Assembly (NCBI GenBank): GCA_945917385.1
Contig: CAMEHJ010000001.1
Coordinates: 1-22,756, forward strand
Origin: an uncultured bacterium
GTDB lineage: Bacteria; Bacillota_A; Clostridia; Oscillospirales; Oscillospiraceae
Reading direction: 5' to 3'
DNA: 22,756 bases
The notes beneath the pieces were generated by a model. The model saw only the letters and a program-made list of their open reading frames with translations, searched no databases and was not told where the DNA came from. The position numbers were made by a program, and so were the translations under genes. This document shows positions 20,599-22,756 of the stretch, one piece after another; within the stretch, counting starts at the first letter, position 1; every line of letters begins with the position of its first letter.

Positions 20599-22756
20599 TC
20601 AGACTTCGGCGGGAGTCTCTTCCTCGGCTTCCTCCTTTGCCTTCCTGCTGAGTATCGCCACGCCGACCTGTGCCAGACCGATGAGGAGCATCAGGATGGT
20701 CCATTTGTCCACAAAGGCCATGGGCAGGCTCATATCCTCGGTGAGGATGAACGCGATGATTGCAACAACAGTGGGAACAAGGCTGAACAGTCTCCAGAAT
20801 CCCTTCTTCTTGACCGTGTATTCGGTCTTTTCCTCGCCGTTTTCGTCAAGGACAACATTGCCGTCCTCGTCCTTTTCGGCCTCACGCTTCTTGCCGAAGT
20901 ATCCAACCAGCATAATGAGCGAGCCGAGAGCCGTCAGTATGGTGATTATCAGGTTCAGCAGTGCCCATGCGCCGCCGTTAGCCAGAGGCGTTTCATCGTC
21001 TTCGATGATTTCCTCGGCGGGCTGAATCTCGGTGCGAGTAGCAGGAGTGGGAGTCGGGGTCGGGGTGGGAGCCGGAGTGGGAGTGGGAGTGGGAGTCGGG
21101 GTCGGAGTCGGAGTGGGTACAGGCGGATTTCCCGGAGGAGGCGTCTGATTCTCTGCGAACAGAGCCATGAACGCGGTATCCTCGGTGTACTGTCTGCCCC
21201 TGAAGCGCGCCATGTAGAAGTCATCGTCCTCCTCGTCCTCGTTCCCGCTGCATATCCAGACGTTGAAGGCGTATCCGTCAATCGCGATGGGGGTCGCGCC
21301 GCTGGGGCTGGCCTTGCCGTTCACCTTGGTAACGACCTCACGCGCAACGCTGACTCTGCCGCCGATACTGCCCATGTAGGCAAACAAGATCTGGTCCTTA
21401 TCGGGAATTTGGTCGGGCTCGCCGCCAAGGACGTCAATGTCGTAGTAGAGGTTGAGGATGTCCTTATCGCCGGTGATGGTCTTGCCGGTTTCGATGCGGT
21501 CAAAGATGAAGGTCTTTCCGTCGTAGGTGGTCAGACGCTCATCGGTCGTCATCGGGTCGCCGTATACGCCGGTGCCGGGCTTGCCGTATACGGTGCCAAG
21601 CAGGCTGCCGTCGCGGTCAATGTAGTTGTGAGCGACCTTGTAGCTGTAGACGGTAAGGCTGTACACGAGGGTCATTTCGTTCGCGCTGTCGTCGCTGATG
21701 GTGATGTCGTTGCCGCTCTTGTAGGTGTAGTGAGGAATGTCAATCTTCTCGTCGGCAGCTTTGACGGTGGCGCCGTAGGTGGACTTTGCGGTCTTCGAGT
21801 CGTGTAGCTCGTTGCCCTCTTCGTCAACATACTTGACGGTGTAGGGGTAGTCGATGTAGGTCGGCGTGTAGGTCGCAACGTATACTGCGTTGCCATCTAC
21901 CGTTGTCTTTACATCCGGAGACCACTTGTCAAACTCGTAGGTGTAGGTCTTATCCGCCGCCCTGGTCGGGTCTGCCGGGACGGTTACGGTTTCGCCGTAG
22001 TGGTAATCCGTCTTCTTGCTTATCTCGGTTCCGTCGTAGTCCTGGAAGATGACGGTGTACTCAATGTAGCTCGGCGTGTAGGTCGCGGTGTAGGTCTCGT
22101 TGCCTGCAACCTTAACAACAGTCTTATCCCAGCCTGCGAAGGTGTAGGTGTAGGTCTTGTCCGCCGCTCTGCTCGGATTTGCCGGAACGGTCACGGTGTC
22201 GCCGTAGTGGTAGTCCGTCTTCTTGCTTATCTCGGTGCCGTCGTAGTCCTGGAAGATGACGGTGTACTCAATGTAGCTCGGCGTGTAGGTCGCGGTGTAG
22301 GTCTCGTTGCCTGCAACCTTAACAACAGTCTTATCCCAGCCTGCGAAGGTGTAGGTGTAGGTCTTGTCCGCCGCTCTGCTCGGATTTGCCGGAACGGTCA
22401 CGGTGTCGCCGTAGTGGTAGTCCGTCTTCTTGCTTATCTCGGTGCCGTCGTAGTCCTGGAAGATGACGGTGTACTCAATGTAGCTCGGCGTGTAGGTCGC
22501 CTTGTAGGTCACGTTGCCTTCGACTTCGCTGACCACAGGATCCCAGCCCTTGAAGGTGTAGGTGTACTGTGCGTCCGCTGCCTTGGTCGGGGTAGTACCG
22601 TCGTAGCTCGGCATGGTACCGTACTCTACGTTCTCATCCTTCTCAAGCTCGGTATTGTCGTAGTTTACCCAGGTGACGGTGTACTTATTCGTGGTCTTGT
22701 CGTAGGTCGCCTTGTAGGTCACGTTGCCTTCGACTTCGCTGACCACAGGATCCCAG
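20599..22756 (-). CDS. InlB-type repeat surface protein, C-terminal part (start outside window)
   Basis: At least 718 codons are open to the right edge, so the signal peptide and true start lie outside. From the edge inward there are about four InlB/Listeria-Bacteroides repeats of 69-70 residues (pattern YTV.F.DYDG...Y.Y.F.GW...V.GN.TY.ATY), then two MucBP-like modules (YTVKYVDEEGNEL; YKVAHNYIDRDGS), a unique domain, a 27-residue Pro-Thr spacer, and a tail with about three transmembrane helices starting PLANGGAWALLNLI. There is no LPXTG motif, so anchoring is by the membrane tail and not by sortase. The last residues are acidic and rich in Glu/Ala, probably cytoplasmic. Adhesion or matrix binding is a reasonable guess for this architecture. 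Confidence 0.87.
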   Translation of the reverse strand, partial: WDPVVSEVEGNVTYKATYDKTTNKYTVTWVNYDNTELEKDENVEYGTMPSYDGTTPTKAADAQYTYTFKGWDPVVSEVEGNVTYKATYTPSYIEYTVIFQDYDGTEISKKTDYHYGDTVTVPANPSRAADKTYTYTFAGWDKTVVKVAGNETYTATYTPSYIEYTVIFQDYDGTEISKKTDYHYGDTVTVPANPSRAADKTYTYTFAGWDKTVVKVAGNETYTATYTPSYIEYTVIFQDYDGTEISKKTDYHYGETVTVPADPTRAADKTYTYEFDKWSPDVKTTVDGNAVYVATYTPTYIDYPYTVKYVDEEGNELHDSKTAKSTYGATVKAADEKIDIPHYTYKSGNDITISDDSANEMTLVYSLTVYSYKVAHNYIDRDGSLLGTVYGKPGTGVYGDPMTTDERLTTYDGKTFIFDRIETGKTITGDKDILNLYYDIDVLGGEPDQIPDKDQILFAYMGSIGGRVSVAREVVTKVNGKASPSGATPIAIDGYAFNVWICSGNEDEEDDDFYMARFRGRQYTEDTAFMALFAENQTPPPGNPPVPTPTPTPTPTPTPTPAPTPTPTPTPATRTEIQPAEEIIEDDETPLANGGAWALLNLIITILTALGSLIMLVGYFGKKREAEKDEDGNVVLDENGEEKTEYTVKKKGFWRLFSLVPTVVAIIAFILTEDMSLPMAFVDKWTILMLLIGLAQVGVAILSRKAKEEAEEETPAEV
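21041..21120. repeat. Degenerate hexamer tandem repeat coding for Pro-Thr spacer
   Basis: About 80 bp built from GGAGTG/GGGGTC-like hexamers, read on the minus strand as alternating Pro and Thr codons with single Ala interruptions. It links the extracellular domains to the membrane tail. Such tracts can change length by slippage in 6-bp steps without breaking the frame. Confidence 0.8.
22081..22494. repeat. Two identical 207-bp tandem copies in surface-protein gene
   Basis: 22081-22287 and 22288-22494 read the same base for base as far as I can compare by eye. Each encodes one 69-residue InlB-type repeat. A diverged copy with one extra codon (210 bp) lies at 21871-22080, and another diverged copy follows from 22495. 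In that outer copy, 22495-22546 matches 22705-22756 at a 210-bp offset. Confidence 0.85.

Noticed and set aside
20590..21807. Plus-strand open frame of about 400 codons with a Gly/Ser/Arg repeat
   Set aside because: It is antisense to the surface-protein gene, and its low-complexity stretch is the reverse of the Pro-Thr coding repeat.
21871..22756. Regular direct repeats as a CRISPR array
   Set aside because: The units are 207-210 bp, in frame and protein-coding, with no unique spacers.

Overview
The window looks like the chromosome of an anaerobic, fairly GC-rich Clostridia bacterium, probably a gut Oscillospiraceae-type lineage. This rests on strong GGAGG-type ribosome sites, low-GC promoters between GC-rich genes, a CotH/VTC/DUF4956 gene trio, a stand-alone siroheme sulfite reductase with a ferredoxin insert, an InlB-type repeat surface protein with a membrane-spanning tail, and short dispersed hairpin repeats of a kind I recall from such genomes. 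Family- or genus-level placement is not supported. No rRNA, tRNA, CRISPR array, phage or complete insertion sequence was seen.

Layout. (1) 1-1012: a leader and a small P-loop NTPase. (2) 1131-4938, minus strand: a tightly overlapping operon of CotH-like kinase, VTC polyphosphate-polymerase-domain protein and DUF4956 membrane protein, with its own promoter and a terminator facing the NTPase gene. (3) 5278-9898, plus strand: cardiolipin synthase, then a large membrane c-di-GMP protein carrying degenerate GGDEF, HD-GYP, PAS and intact GGDEF domains. (4) 10067-15025, minus strand: a Fec/BtuCD-type ABC importer (binding lipoprotein, permease, ATPase) followed by precorrin-2 dehydrogenase and a CobA-HemD fusion, which together make siroheme precursors. 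A 168-bp hairpin-rich, terminally inverted element sits between the ATPase and dehydrogenase genes. (5) 15147-17109, plus strand: a LysR-type regulator and a siroheme/[4Fe-4S] sulfite reductase-like protein. (6) 17319-17627: an MFS transporter gene that appears to have lost its middle. (7) 17743-20486: a CDF metal exporter and an O-antigen-ligase-type polysaccharide polymerase or ligase. (8) 20599 to the right edge, minus strand: the C-terminal part of a repeat-rich surface protein.

How the parts fit. Regions 4 and 5 form one functional unit. The importer may bring in iron or a tetrapyrrole, CobA-HemD and the dehydrogenase/ferrochelatase build siroheme, and the reductase uses it. A 16-bp perfect palindrome lies about 67 bp upstream of the predicted reductase transcription start, the usual position of a LysR-family recognition site. 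A 13/16 match to it lies in the divergent regulator/importer intergenic region, so the LysR protein probably controls both arms. Region 2 is a recurrent but functionally undefined trio that could make or export a phosphate polymer, or phosphorylate surface proteins. It is the best candidate here for an undescribed system.
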